A stretch of DNA of 64,000 nt from Metallyticus violacea. Its lineage: Eukaryota; Arthropoda; Insecta; Mantodea; Metallyticidae. The notes under the pieces are model-generated. The model had not been told where the DNA came from. It saw only the letters and a program-made list of their open reading frames with translations, and searched no databases. Numbering within the stretch: the first letter of the stretch is position 1; every line of letters begins with the position of its first letter. This document shows, piece by piece, positions 33,490-44,467 of the stretch. The translations under genes were made by a program, and so were the position numbers. The stretch spans positions 184,194,041 through 184,258,040 of the forward strand of contig CM060846.1 of assembly GCA_030762175.1 (NCBI GenBank). The letters run 5' to 3'.

Positions 33490-33798
33490 TCTTTTTTTTT
33501 TGATTGATTTTTTTATGGACGCTCTAAAACATCTCAGGTTATCAGCGTCCCATTCAACTCAGGGCGTGATACGGCCGACTAATTTTGCTCAGAGGCCTCT
33601 CTTTCCGGCTTGAGGTTCTCTTTTTCGTGCCGTAAATGTACGACACGGGACCCACGGCTTTACTTCCCTTCACTTACGAAGGAAGCCATTCTTAGGATTT
33701 TTACGCCCCGAAAAAATCCATCGGCCCTGGCCGGGTTCGAACCCGCGATCTTGGGTTTAGGAGGCAAGTATGGTAACCACTACACCACCAGGACCGAC
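33490..33798 (-). mobile_element. SINE family A, full-length copy with TSD
   Basis: This is the most complete copy in the window. On the minus strand the head reads GGTCCTGGTGGTGTAGTGG (A box TGGTGTAGTGG), then TTACCATACTTGCCTCC, then B box GGTTCGAACCC. Both internal RNA polymerase III promoter boxes are therefore intact. The body continues through GGGGCGTAAAAATCC, GGGAAGTAAAGCCGTGGG and ACGGCACGAAAAAG to a short A-rich tail. TCAGTTAAC is duplicated at 33,481-33,489 and 33,799-33,807. It is probably a recent insertion, derived from a tRNA whose identity I leave open. Confidence 0.9.
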
Positions 33799-33807
33799 TC
33801 AGTTAAC

Positions 33808-34344
33808 CACAAGTCAAGTCAACAGAGACAAAATAGTTGAGCAGGTACCAAAAGGAACGGTAAAACAAATTTAGGAACAATGTAGGCTTAGACACACAGG
33901 CGAAATGCAGAAATGATAACACCAAAAACCATGAGATTGCTGAAGTGTTTGAGATATTGAAATCAGTTAAGGATGAAGGGAAAGAGCACAGCACAAAGAC
34001 AACTGGAGACAAATGTCTAGTGTATTTATTCCGATCCCCCCATATCAAGCTTTGTGCCTGAAGTATGCAGCGCTTTATGCGAAAATCTAATGGTGTCTAT
34101 AAACATAAGTGAATGCAAATACATATGTTCAAAACTCGTTATTATTTATGAATAAAACTACAAACACGAAATTCTTCATAACTCATTTGACAATATTATT
34201 CCATTAAAAATTTTTACAAAAAAAATAAAATAAATGAAAACAGCGTGTTTTGCAGTCTAACAAAAGTATATTCACTTCACTCAAAATTGTAAATTTTATT
34301 CGTCATACCTACGAAAGAACATATTTGTATTTGATAAGAAAATG
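33808..34344. other. No gene recognised
   Basis: AT-rich sequence between two SINEs. Nothing recognised. Confidence 0.35.
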
Positions 34345-34355
34345 TATGTTAGAAG

Positions 34356-34638
34356 GCGTGTGAATAGTGTTTAACGCCCGTTTTTGCTACAGAGGCACCA
34401 CAGGTGATGGACACTGATGATACATGAGATGAAATGATATATTGGGAAAGGATTTATTTTTAAGGAAGGAATTGTTCCTGGCCTAAGTTTAGGGTACCTT
34501 CCCGGCATTTGCCATTTATTTGGACTGAGGAAAACCTGGAAAAAACCTGTCAGGGAGGATGGTCCTGGCGGTATTCGAACCCAAACCTCCCGCTCACGAG
34601 TCCGCGCCTTAATGACCTCAGCCAATCGTGGCGGTATA
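34356..34638 (-). mobile_element. SINE family B copy 2 with 11-bp TSD
   Basis: Minus strand. The tRNA-Ser/Leu-like head CCGCCACGATTGGCTGAGG ends with B box GGTTCGAATACCGCC. The body has TTTTCCTCAGTCC, TGCCGGGAAGG and CCTTTCCCAAT, and it ends AAACGGGCGTTAAACACT. TATGTTAGAAG flanks it at 34,345-34,355 and 34,639-34,649, an exact 11-bp duplication, so this copy is comparatively young. Confidence 0.88.
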
Positions 34639-34649
34639 TATGTTAGAAG

Positions 34650-35055
34650 AAAAAGTAAGACTTTCTTCTATATTCTTTACAAAAGAAAGTATTTTACTGC
34701 ATTTCGCTTGTTTCGCATTCGACTCCATATGCAAATTGCATGGCCCATTGCAAAACACTTCTGCAACCGATTTCGCACACATTACTTGATGAGGGTTTAC
34801 ATGACCTATTCTCCAATGTGGTCGTGTTGATGAGTTCCTTTATGTTTAAATTAATGGCTTGGAAGGACCCGGAGTTGTGTGGGAAATCGTAGTACCCTTA
34901 TTGAGTCTCATACAATAAATCATTTATTCGTTTTGCACTGTAATTCTCGCATTTTCAGTCAGTCTTCTCAGAGTTATTGATAAATGGTCTTTAACAGAAA
35001 TAGAATATGTATAATTAGTATTCTGCTTTCAAATTTTACTGTCAACTAGATATTT
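34650..35055. other. No gene recognised
   Basis: Short unrecognised sequence between two SINE B copies. Confidence 0.35.
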
Positions 35056-35336
35056 TATAGTGTTTAATGCCCGTTCTAACTACTGAGGCCCACAGGCGGT
35101 GGACACTGATGATATAGGAAATGAAATGATATACTCAGAAAGGGCTATTTTTTTTTAAGGAGGGAAGTTTCCCAGGCCTAGGTTTAATTATCTCCTCCGG
35201 ATTTTGCCATTTATGAGGACGGAGGAAAACCCGGAAAAACCCTTAAGTCAGGGAGGACGGTCCTGGTGGTAACCGAATTCCAGATCTCCCGCTCACGAGT
35301 CCTCCCCTTAACGATCTCAGCCACTCGTGGCGGTAT
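35056..35336 (-). mobile_element. SINE family B copy 3
   Basis: Same orientation and landmarks as the 34.4-kb copy: AGTGTTTAATGCCCG, GCGGTGGACACTGATGATA, GGAAGTTTCCCAGGCC, GGGAGGACGGTCCTGG and CGCTCACGAGTCC. The T run at 35,150 is a short expansion of the internal T tract. No clean TSD was found. Confidence 0.86.
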
Positions 35337-38109
35337 CAGTTAGATTGATTATTTTTGAAAAGTTGCACTAAACACTATGTCGAAATTATGAAACATGTAT
35401 CGCTATTCCCCATGCAATCCAATATCTCATTTTTAGCACATTCAGCATATTTGTTGCGCACGTCTAGAAAAAAGCCGATCTCCTCCACTATCTGGACTAA
35501 CGAAGTTTCCTTCTTGTACTTTGCATAGAATGCAGTATAAACCACTCACATGAAAGAATAAACTAACCATCCGCACTGACATTTTTGTTCTACAACGTCC
35601 CTCTCTAGGATAACAACTGACAGCCCCAAGATCCAAACCTGTTCGTGTAGTTGAAATGGAGTTTCTTATTGTTTCTGTTTTGTTGCATTGATTAGCTTTG
35701 CGTAATATTTGGGTCTGGAAAATCGGTGAGCTACAGTTATAATGCATCAAGTAGCTAGTTAAGATATCCAGGATAGTACCACCGTGGAATCAATCCAATA
35801 GAGAACATTAGAAAACACAGCTTCAACAATAGATAATGTTTTTCACACCAGCTTGACCATCAAAAGAGTATAGCGCAATTTCAATCTTGGAAATGCGATT
35901 ATTTCCAAATGTTGCACGAAGCAATTTAACTGACTGTGTGCCATAACATTTTCAGCACATAGGATGGATATAAATTCATTTTCAATGTACAATAAAATAC
36001 AAGAAATTCATTATTTCAAATGCAATAATGCATTAATAATTGTGAAAATTCTCTATAAAAATCTAAAAATTGCTCTTTGCAAACAGTTTGATTGATTTTT
36101 TTTTTTGAGTTCTTCAATGCAATGCACTATGAACAATAATAAATTGTCAAAATTAGGTATTGAAGACTTAATGTTTGGTTTGGCATAAAACTTAACTTCG
36201 GGTTTATTAATACATGTTCAGTGCTTTCTTTGATTTGTTTTCAAAGCGTCATATCTAGACTCTAAAAGCTTAATCAATCTTATCCAAATAATACTTTCAT
36301 CATCATTAGCTGTGGCTAATCCATATTCTCTTTTATTTGTCAATATGATTCAGCATTAATTGGATTAACATAAGCTCAAACAACGAAGAACTTAATTTAA
36401 GAGCCTCAAGTGCATTCTTGCAGCTAATCATATGATTTAGTAAATGCCTTAACTCAGTAAAGAATCCTTGTTTACAGTTTGAAGTGTCAACAAATCATTT
36501 ACATGTATGACAGCTGTTATTCTCGGTTTGTTGTATCTGGCTTTTACCCATTCCCATACTATCTTAAAATTCTCGATTGGAACTGAAATATTCTCAATAT
36601 ATTGTCTTCGTCTTTGAGGGCAAAATTAAAGTAATTAAGTTTCTGGATTTCAGACAAGATAGATTTTTTTTTTTATGAAGATGTCAAATGTATCCGGGAA
36701 AGAAATTAATTTTATTTTTAATATTATTTGGGATTGCTTGCATTTTACCTTTTGCCCTCCTTGAACTTGCTGGTACCTCTGAACTCTGCACTGAAGTAGA
36801 ATCCCTGTTCATTGACTCTAGTCCAGCTACAACGGTATAGACATCTTCTTCAAACGCTGCTCTGAGATGTATGAGCATTTTCCTCGTCACCTATCTCTCC
36901 TAAGCTTTACCAAAATTAGCTCTTAGTTTAAGCAAGATGCATTTGCTTTATTTGCATCCCTCTTAAGATTAGAAGTATTTATAAGTATCAGCATACGTGT
37001 TAAAGAAGCCTCTTAAATGCTTCTCATCTTAACCAACAATTAAATCACATCAAATTCATGATATATAAGCTGAAGGAATATGTACAAAAAGATGTCGTGT
37101 TAATGATATATCGGCAGACCAGATTCTACAAAAGTCCCGCAATAGTTACTGATCATTGGGCATTCAAAAACAATGTTTTTTTTGTTTTTTTGTTTGTTTT
37201 TTTCCCCCACAATATATCACTCTGAAATGGCGGTTGCAATATTCGTTGAGTAAAAAGCATCCCTTCTATAACAGAGAAATGCATACACGAAAAAAGATTC
37301 TGCTGTATACTTCCTTTACAATGCATGAAATGTTTCCTTGAAGTTTAAAATCGTTGGAAGAAAAAATTCGTTCGGGGCTGACATCTCCCAGTGTGTCCAA
37401 CATAAAAATACAAAAAGCAAATTACAGATACCTTGATTACCTGGAGTAAAACTGTCTTAAAGTCATCCTTAAATGCAGGGTGGCTTAAAAGAAAACATAT
37501 GTCGCACCGAGGTTCTAAATGTGAGTGAACTTTGATATCCAGCTCTGTAGAACTGGCCTTGAAGATGTGGAACTTGTATAGCGAAGCTCAATTGGAGAAT
37601 CTACTTAAAGCAACTGCAAAGAACTGGTGGTCAACCTTTAGTTATTGTCATTTTTTTTGTTTGTTTTTCAAGTAACTGTTTCACTGAAACACCAAGACTG
37701 AGCATGTCGTTTTTCCTTACAGCACCGTGTTTTGTGTGCACTTTTTCGTGATTCATTTACTGTCAGATGTTTCTATATCAAGTATGAAACAATAATACAA
37801 CGCTGCTACGTTAAAAAATAGAATAATTCTTCCATTTTTATGAACTTATTATTCCATGAACAAAAAATATTCAAAAGAACTTTTACGTGAAAATAAAGTT
37901 GGTTTACCGACACTCGTTTATAAGACCTTAACATGGGTTAAGCAGGTATCTCTGTATACCGACACAGCTATGGCGAATACCGAGCTGTTTATTCTTTATT
38001 TTTTTTTTAGAAAAGTTATGAAAGATAAACAAAGTATGATGTTTTACTCTCCAATTAATGAATTCTATTAGTACTTTAAATTGTAACCTACATCCCTTTC
38101 ATTTTTAAT
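35337..38109. other. No gene recognised
   Basis: AT-rich. A minus-strand frame of 102 codons (35,442-35,750) has a cysteine-containing stretch (HVSGLYCILCKVQEG) that looks protein-like, but I cannot name the family. A minus-strand frame at 36,684-36,890 is likewise unrecognised. Both may be transposon debris. No promoter or RNA gene is visible. Confidence 0.35.
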
Positions 38110-38366
38110 ATTGTAATGCCCGTTTTTACTTCTGTGGCATCAAAGGCGGTGGGCAGTGATATGTGAGATGAGATGATAAATTGGGAGAGAATTTTTTAGT
38201 CTGAAAGAAGGCGTTCCAGGCCTAAGTTTAGGAAACTTTCCCATTGATGAGAACCGAGAAAAACCAAAAAAAAAAAAAAAAAAAAAAAAATAATAAAACA
38301 GTCAGGGAAGAGAATCGAACTGCGAATCTTCCGTCCCTTTAACGATCTCAACAACCTATGTCGGAT
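38110..38366 (-). mobile_element. SINE family B copy 4 with internal poly-A expansion
   Basis: Landmarks GCCCGTTTTTAC, AGGCGGTGGGCAGTGAT, GGCGTTCCAGGCCTAAG and GTCAGGGA are in order. Where other copies read GAAAACCTGGAAAAAACC, this one has GAAAAACC followed by 25 A, then TAATAAAACAGTCAGGG. The A run is internal to the element, not a tail. The head is shortened. Confidence 0.78.
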
Positions 38367-39717
38367 CCTTGCACGCTGTATATAAGTAATTACAGACATG
38401 GGCAAGAGTAGGTAATCGTATGCTAATTTAATGGGACGTAGCAAGGTATAAGGAGCGTACGTGGCAAAAAACAAAAAGCAAAGGAAAATTTCAAGCATAG
38501 ATCTAGTGCACTTAAGCAAAACGCCAACATTTTCACGAGAAAAACAGATTAAATGAAAAAAAAAAACGTACAATTTGAAAAGAAAGAAAAAACAACATAA
38601 AGTAAATAATAACTTACAACTTTGTTGCTGAAAAACTTAATTATTTCTTGTATTTTCTAATTTAGTCTATTGCTTCAATCTTAAGAAAACTAAGGCTGGA
38701 CACAACATATGCAAATATCTAAAATTACGGTAGTTGCGAAAAATACCATATAGACAATGCCTTAGGTAAGCTACCGCAATATACATTGGCCAATTATAGG
38801 ATCTAGACCAGGAAATGGAAACAACTGAAATAGAATGGCCTACTTTAAATGTGTATAAAACACAAGAACAGGCTAGAAATATTATTTAAGGGGAACATTG
38901 CTCCAGAAATAAACTAAAAAAAAAAATATTGAAAGTTGCAATTTGAAATAAGGCATAAAATTATAGATAAAAGTAGGTTGTCATGCGTAAGCGTAAGATA
39001 CTCCAAAGAGGATAGTAAAAACATACGGTATGGCTAGAAATGGGAGATGCAGGGAAAACTACACAAGTATAGGCTAGGGATAGATTTAAAACGTGGTGGT
39101 ATAAAAATATTGCATTTTTCGTGTTTCTGTATACTCTTCAATTATAGCATATACCAATCGCGCAAACGCCTCATCCCGCATTTTGTTACAGTCTGTTCAT
39201 TAGACAATTCTGCTAATATTGTGAATATATTGAGAATGGATTTGTTTTACAACCGAGTCGTTGCTCGTCTCACACTCGATTTCAGCCAGCATCTCACAGA
39301 ATGAAATGCTAGAAGTAATATTTCTCCGTTCTTGGAAGGTACATCCGCAGAATTAGAAGCTTGGCTGTCACTTGCTCACTGAATGAGAGATCTCATTCCT
39401 TAATTCATCAGCATTGGTGAAAAAAAACAACTTTAAATTATGGATAGAAATACTCAAATGGAATTTTATTACTAATACATTTATGTTTTTTATTTTTCGT
39501 AATGTTGATTATTTGTGCCTATAAGTATTATGATAAAAACAGGGTTTACAACAATATAATTGTTCCATAGAGTCAAAATAGTGATATGATAAAATAATTA
39601 CACAATTTCCATTAAACTAAAATCTAAAAAGTTAGACTTATAATTATATAAATTGAAGTTATTCATAAGACTTAATTACTGCGTGGTACAAAAATTATAG
39701 TGTGAATGAGTTTAATT
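38367..39717. other. No gene recognised
   Basis: AT-rich sequence with no recognisable frame. It lies upstream of LINE debris and may contain its worn 5' part. Confidence 0.35.
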
Positions 39718-39720
39718 TGA

Positions 39721-39761
<41 letters not shown>

Positions 39762-39868
39762 CATCATCATCATCATCATCATTATTATTATTATTATTAT
39801 TATTATTGTTGTTGTTGTTGTTATTGCTGTTATTGCTGCTGTTGTTGCTGCTGTTGTTGTTGTTATCG
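39718..39868. repeat. Compound trinucleotide microsatellite
   Basis: Successive runs of ATT, ATC, ATT, GTT and GCT/GTT blocks. The changing units suggest spread of point variants by slippage along one long ATT tract. It sits at the edge of LINE debris. Confidence 0.95.
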
Positions 39869-40069
39869 TTAGCAGTCGTGTTAATGACTTTCCTCTTGAT
39901 GTAAAAGAAATCACATTAAAACTGTTCGTGGATGAAACATTAAAAATTACAGACTCAGAACACTGTAAAAGCCTTTTCTGGTGGAAATACGAAGCAAAAC
40001 GATTTATTAACAAACACCAGTAAATACTGCAATAAAAGTAAGCGGATTATATTATACCGAGGGGGTAAC

Positions 40070-40150
40070 GGTTAGACCGCCTGAGCCACCCCGGGAGGTC
40101 TGGGTTCAATTTTTGTAGGGTTCTTTACTTTCCTTGAATTTCATCTCTCC
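40070..40150 (+). other. Possible tRNA-like SINE head
   Basis: AGGGGGTAACGGTTAGACCGC and, 25 nt on, GGTCTGGGTTCAATTTT resemble A and B boxes. No body of a known family follows before SINE B starts at 40,164. It is weak and could be chance. Confidence 0.3.
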
Positions 40151-40163
40151 CATTTCATTTTGC

Positions 40164-40385
40164 TAATAACCGCCAAGGCTGGCTGAGGTCGTTAAGGTGC
40201 TGACTTGTGAGCGAGAGGTCTTGGGTTGGAATCCCGCCAGGACCGTCCTCCCTGACTGAGGTTTTTTTTCCAGGTTTTCCTCAGTCCTCATAAATGGAAA
40301 ATGCCGAGGAGGTGTACTAAACTTAGGCCTGGAACGTTTCCTTCCTTAAAAAAATCCTTTCCCAATTCATCATTTCATCTCATCC
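40164..40385 (+). mobile_element. SINE family B copy 5, plus strand
   Basis: ACCGCCAAGGCTGGCTGAGG, GTCGTTAAGG, GTGAGCGAGAGGTC, B box GGTTGGAATCCCGCC, GGACCGTCCTCCCTGACTG and TTTTCCTCAGTCCTCATAA follow in order. It stops at TTCATCTCATCC, so the last ~50 bp of the family are missing. It lies within the LINE debris. Confidence 0.85.
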
Positions 40386-41174
40386 GCTCAGAAATCAATT
40401 TAACCATAGAACAAAACAATATTTCAGAAAGCCATTGTTACCCATCTTCACAAAATGAGCACATGGAAACAGCACACTGATACAACTGCAAATAAAGAAA
40501 GGGAGAATTCACTCTTTTGAAAAGCTATTAGTACTAGATGGGAAAGCTGAAAAATACTTTGAGCATAACATATAAAACCTTCATCAAGGATCTGCAGTTA
40601 TGTAACTGTGAAGTTCTAGTAAATGCACCAACTGTCCTCCAATTAGAACTGGCTCAAAATCAAGTGCTCAGAATTATAACAGGGGAATAAAAAGACCACA
40701 CCCCTCACAATTATGCAAACAGTAAGCGAAAACCCTCATATGCAATAATATTAAATAAAACTGTACTCTATATGAAAAACTAAGGCTATTTCTTAACAAC
40801 AGTTTTTCGCAATATAATAAAACATTCTGTCAAATTTACTGAAGACTTAAGAAGGTTTCATGCAAAGAATTGAAAGACAAAAACTAATATCGAATAGGAA
40901 CAAACCCAGAACCTCTTCAATATTGCCCTTTAGATTATTTTAATGTCAAAGCAGAACTGAATCTTCTAGACAAAAGTTAAAATGGCAGACACAAGTACAT
41001 ACAAGGTTGGTAGCAATAGAGACTATTCACACTAGGTACTCTGAACCAGATTGGGTACATATCTATATTAATGGATTGTTGCTAGTTATGGATAGCTCAA
41101 CAGGGGCAGGAGTATCTTCCAAATTTTTCTCTTTCTGTATATCTGTAGGTACATATTCAACACATTATGATGGG

Positions 41175-41443
41175 CTTGCCTTCTAAACCCAAGATTGCGG
41201 GTTCGAACTCGGCCAGGACCGATGGATTTTTTTCTGGGCTTAAAAATCCTAAGTATAGCTTCCATCGGAAGGGAAGTAAAGCCGTGGGTTCCATGTAGTA
41301 CATTTACGGCACGAAAAAGAACCTCAAGCCTGAAAGAGAGGCCTCTGAGCAAAATTTGTCGGCCGTTTCACGCCCTGAGTTGAATGGGACACTGATGACC
41401 TGAGATGTTAAAGAGCGTCCATAAATAAATCAATAAAAAAAGC
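41175..41443 (+). mobile_element. SINE family A copy 5 with 12-bp TSD in LINE
   Basis: The copy starts at CTTGCCTTCTAAACCC, passes B box GGGTTCGAACTCGGCC and the family body, and ends GTCCATAAATAAATCAATAAA. CATTATGATGGG is duplicated exactly at 41,163-41,174 and 41,444-41,455. Joining the flanks restores the LINE reading THYDGELETINW, so the insertion post-dates the LINE. It is truncated 5' of the A box like three other copies. Confidence 0.92.
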
Positions 41444-41469
41444 CATTATGATGGGGAACTAGAAACAAT

Positions 41470-42590
41470 AAACTGGGGCCGTAAGTAGGATGCGGTCGTT
41501 ACATGTGAGGTAAGGAGGGGGAAATTAAGTGATTATTTAATTTCTTGGTTGGATGCCCCTTTGCGTCGGGATTAGGAATATTTATCTCAGGGAAATTCTG
41601 GAATTTTGTGACTCGTATGAGTCAGAGGGAAGGATAGGAAATCTAGCAGGCTACACGGAAACACTAGAGTTCTCAGTTGACACCATTTATTCACTGCTAT
41701 TATCAGAATATCGGACTGTTCGTATTGGTTTGGAAATGTTTCGAAGATCTCAGTTGATTTCTAGATAATGCTTATCGGTTCACAATTGCCGACGGCTCTA
41801 ACTAACTACTACTCTTTTCCTACAGACTTCGCGCATTTCGATTCTGATTGTCTATTCTTACGCCATCTTATTTCAATTAGCTCTTACTATTCCTTCCTCC
41901 GACTCCAACCATTTGACTCCTCATGACTCCTAGCCTCGACTGCTCATTCCTCGCTGCTCAATGCTAACACATCACTGCTTCCCTTACATTTTACATTATA
42001 TTAGACGTACAGTTAATTGTATTGTTAGGAACCTCCCCCGCTAAAAATTAGATCCGCAAAATTATGAAGCCCGATTCGATTCTCACTGCTTTATTGGTCC
42101 TTCCTTAATATCTATAATTTTACAGGCTCGTTCGGATTTGTTCAATTTTGGAAGATTCCTATTGGTTGAGCTGGACATCTTCCCACGCTGTAACAATTTC
42201 AAGAACGGACATTTCTGCCATAAATATCTGACATCCCTTGATTTTTCTACCCTTTCAGATTTACCCACAATGAAATAGCGATAGACCACGTTTCGGCCAT
42301 AAATAAGAAGCATATATTTGTTTCTAAAGTCATGTCAGAACCCTATTGACTTTGTCTAAACGTTTCTGTTAAAGGGCTATAAAACGTATGCTGTAAGCTA
42401 AGGTTGACATTTGTTCATTTCTTGAAAGAATTCTTCCCTTGTTGTCATTATGCACCTTTACCCTTACCTATTCAAAGAACACTTCTCTCTGCGCTAGTTA
42501 AAAAGGCACATTCTGCGTCTCAGCCACCACCACCACCACCACCACCACCACCACCACCACCACCACTACCACTACACACACATTATCTTT
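41470..42590. mobile_element. 1.1-kb insertion in the LINE, unidentified
   Basis: LINE homology leaves off after GELETINWGRK (about 41,480) and resumes at VAILNDSLSDIQ (about 42,597), yet only about 10-15 residues should lie between, so about 1.1 kb is inserted. The insert has a TTTATT phrase near 41,687, an ACTCC-rich series (41,890-41,970) and a CCTCCCCCGCTAAAAATTAG phrase near 42,035. These recall the LTR-like segments at 14.6 and 44.8 kb, so a solo LTR is my best guess. Neither edge nor a target duplication could be fixed. Confidence 0.45.
42523..42567. repeat. (CCA)n microsatellite
   Basis: About 15 CCA units in a row. The polyproline frame across it is an artefact. Confidence 0.96.
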
Positions 42591-42747
42591 CAGTAAAGTA
42601 GCAATCCTGAATGACTCTCTCTCAGATATTCAAATAGTTAAATATAATTCGGCAGCCCCTACTGGGCTCATAGAAATCCATATTTCCCTTAAACTTCTTC
42701 TCCATCTCCAAAAAGAAATCACCTTCCAATTGATCCACGCATATTCT

Positions 42748-43048
42748 TTTTTTTTTTTTTTTTTGAGTAGTGTTTAACGCCCGTTTTTACTACTGAGGCA
42801 CCACAGGCGGTGGACACTGATGATACATGAGATGAAATGATAAATTGGGAAAGGATTTTTTTTTTTTTTTAAGGAAGGAAGCGTTCCAGGCCTAAGTTTA
42901 GGTACCTCCCCGGCATTTGCCAGTTATGAAGACTGAGGAAAACCTGGAAAAAACCCCAGTCAGGGAGGACGGTCCTGGCGGGATTCGAACCGCAGACCTC
43001 CCGCTCACGAGTCCGTGCCTTAACGACCTCGGCCACCCGTGGCGGTGT
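42748..43048 (-). mobile_element. SINE family B copy 6, full length, 11-bp TSD
   Basis: Minus strand. The intact head GCCACGGGTGGCCGAGG, GTCGTTAAGGCACGG and B box GGTTCGAATCCCGCC is followed by the complete body and 3' end AAACGGGCGTTAAACACT, then an A-tail (seen as T17). ACGCATATTCT is duplicated at 42,737-42,747 and 43,049-43,059. Removing the SINE restores the LINE phrase KEITFQLIHAYSGMM. Internal T14 at 42,857 shows the same tract growth as other copies. This is the reference copy of the family here. Confidence 0.92.
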
Positions 43049-43560
43049 ACGCATATTCTGGGATGATGACAATGAACTTGTTAACATGCTGGAAAAAAGG
43101 GAATCCAAATCAGACAGTTCTCATCCAAAACAATGTCATACATTTTGACCAAAATAAAAAGCACCATCCAAAAAGAAACTGAGACCAGCCTCAGACACAA
43201 CAGTCAAGGGAACGCAATGGAAAATGCTGGAAAATAAAGAAATTAACATCACTGATTTCCCAGGATCAAAAGTTGTGGCTCTTTTCAAAATGCATATGGG
43301 ACATGACAGTCTTGCAAAATATATTCCAAATTATCAATCTTTCCATCTATCCACTGCATTATGCAATAATCACGATACCATCATGGACAAAAATCATCTC
43401 CTTCAGTACTCAGCCAACATGAAGATAAGAGCTAAATTTAAATTGGACTTTCAACTGGAAACATACTACTGTGAAGCACATAGAAGAAAAGGAATACATT
43501 CATCTTCAAGAGCACCACGTACGTGCATGCACGCACACATCCTCTAAATTTATTTTACCC

Positions 43561-44467
43561 AGTTACCAGCTCAGCTGAAAGGAGAGTTCTCCACAATGCT
43601 GCATGTTTATATTAGGCTGAGTCTGATCTTGATCACATCTTGACAATAAACTGATAGAGACCAAACAAAAGAAATATTGTAGATAAGAACAGATAACCAG
43701 TTAGGATTTAAATTTCATGGGGTGAAGATTATGTGAGGTGACTTGCATAACATGTGCGATGATAAAGATCACTTAAGATATGCCTTGTATTTAAATTCAT
43801 TTTAATGCCCTAACCACTGTTTTAAGAAAAGCACACTAAGACATGTCTTCGGATATGTGAATATGTGATTCATAACGTAAAAAGTTTATCAATTTCTGGA
43901 TAGGTTAAGTGAAACATTATTTGAAGTCGGTGTACTTGTTACATTGAACAAGAAAAAGTAAATCAAATGAAAGCAGTGCAGATGAGAAAATGATAATCGC
44001 ACCTCTACTTTGGGTACTTATGTGAATGTACAAGTTCTTATTAATAATGAGGATGTAAAAAAGAGTTTAGTGTCAATAGGGAAATCTTCTAGTAATAAAA
44101 GGAAATTAAAAAGCAAAATAATACCCCTGAGATAAGTTTCAGAAATTTACATGTATCCCAGAAAAGAAAGCTTTTCATGATGAAGATATTGCATTGGCAT
44201 CCACTGAAAAGTCAAAAAATATAGTAAAATACTTTCATGCAATAGATGACAAGATGGTAAATATTAAATTTTAATATTTTTACAATTTTTAAAAGTTAGT
44301 CCTACAGAAAAATTAAACAATATTTTGTGGTACCTAACTTATTATATAATAAAAATGTCAAAAAGCACACAAAAACTGTTAAAGAAAATGCAATTTTATC
44401 CTGTCCTGAAAAACCCAGTAGTCCTTTGAAACAGTCAATAGAGGGAAAGATAAAGTCGTTTTACAGT
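43561..44467. other. No gene recognised
   Basis: AT-rich, probably the 3' flank of the LINE and target DNA of the LTR element. Nothing codes recognisably. Confidence 0.35.

Larger units (their letters stand above)
39869..43560 (+). pseudogene. Shattered LINE: RT tail and RNase H region
   Basis: Ordered pieces of a LINE ORF2 lie on the plus strand. They start with INDFPLDVKEI..LFVDETL near 39,870 (RT motif C region, family form iNDLp....lFADDT). Near 40,570-40,680 is ITYKTFIKDLQL..NCEVLV and LELAQNQVLRIITG (family form ..P.l.YG..vw..a....l..iQN..Lr.itGa). RNase H start SEPDWVHIYINGLL then STGAGVSS is near 41,040-41,115. THYDGELETINW spans a SINE, then AILNDSLSDIQIVK, KEITFQLIHAYSG (family form i.lqWiPsHcGi) at 42,720-42,755, and a tail FKMHMGHDSLAKYIP near 43,290. 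The layout suggests a Jockey-like element with RNase H; I leave the clade open. Insertions at 40.16, 41.18, about 41.5-42.6 and 42.75 kb plus frameshifts have destroyed it. Confidence 0.75.

Noticed and set aside
33720..33790. tRNA gene at the SINE A head with A and B boxes
   Set aside because: It continues without a break into the SINE body, is flanked by a TSD, and the same head recurs in other copies. It is a tRNA-derived SINE, not a tRNA gene.
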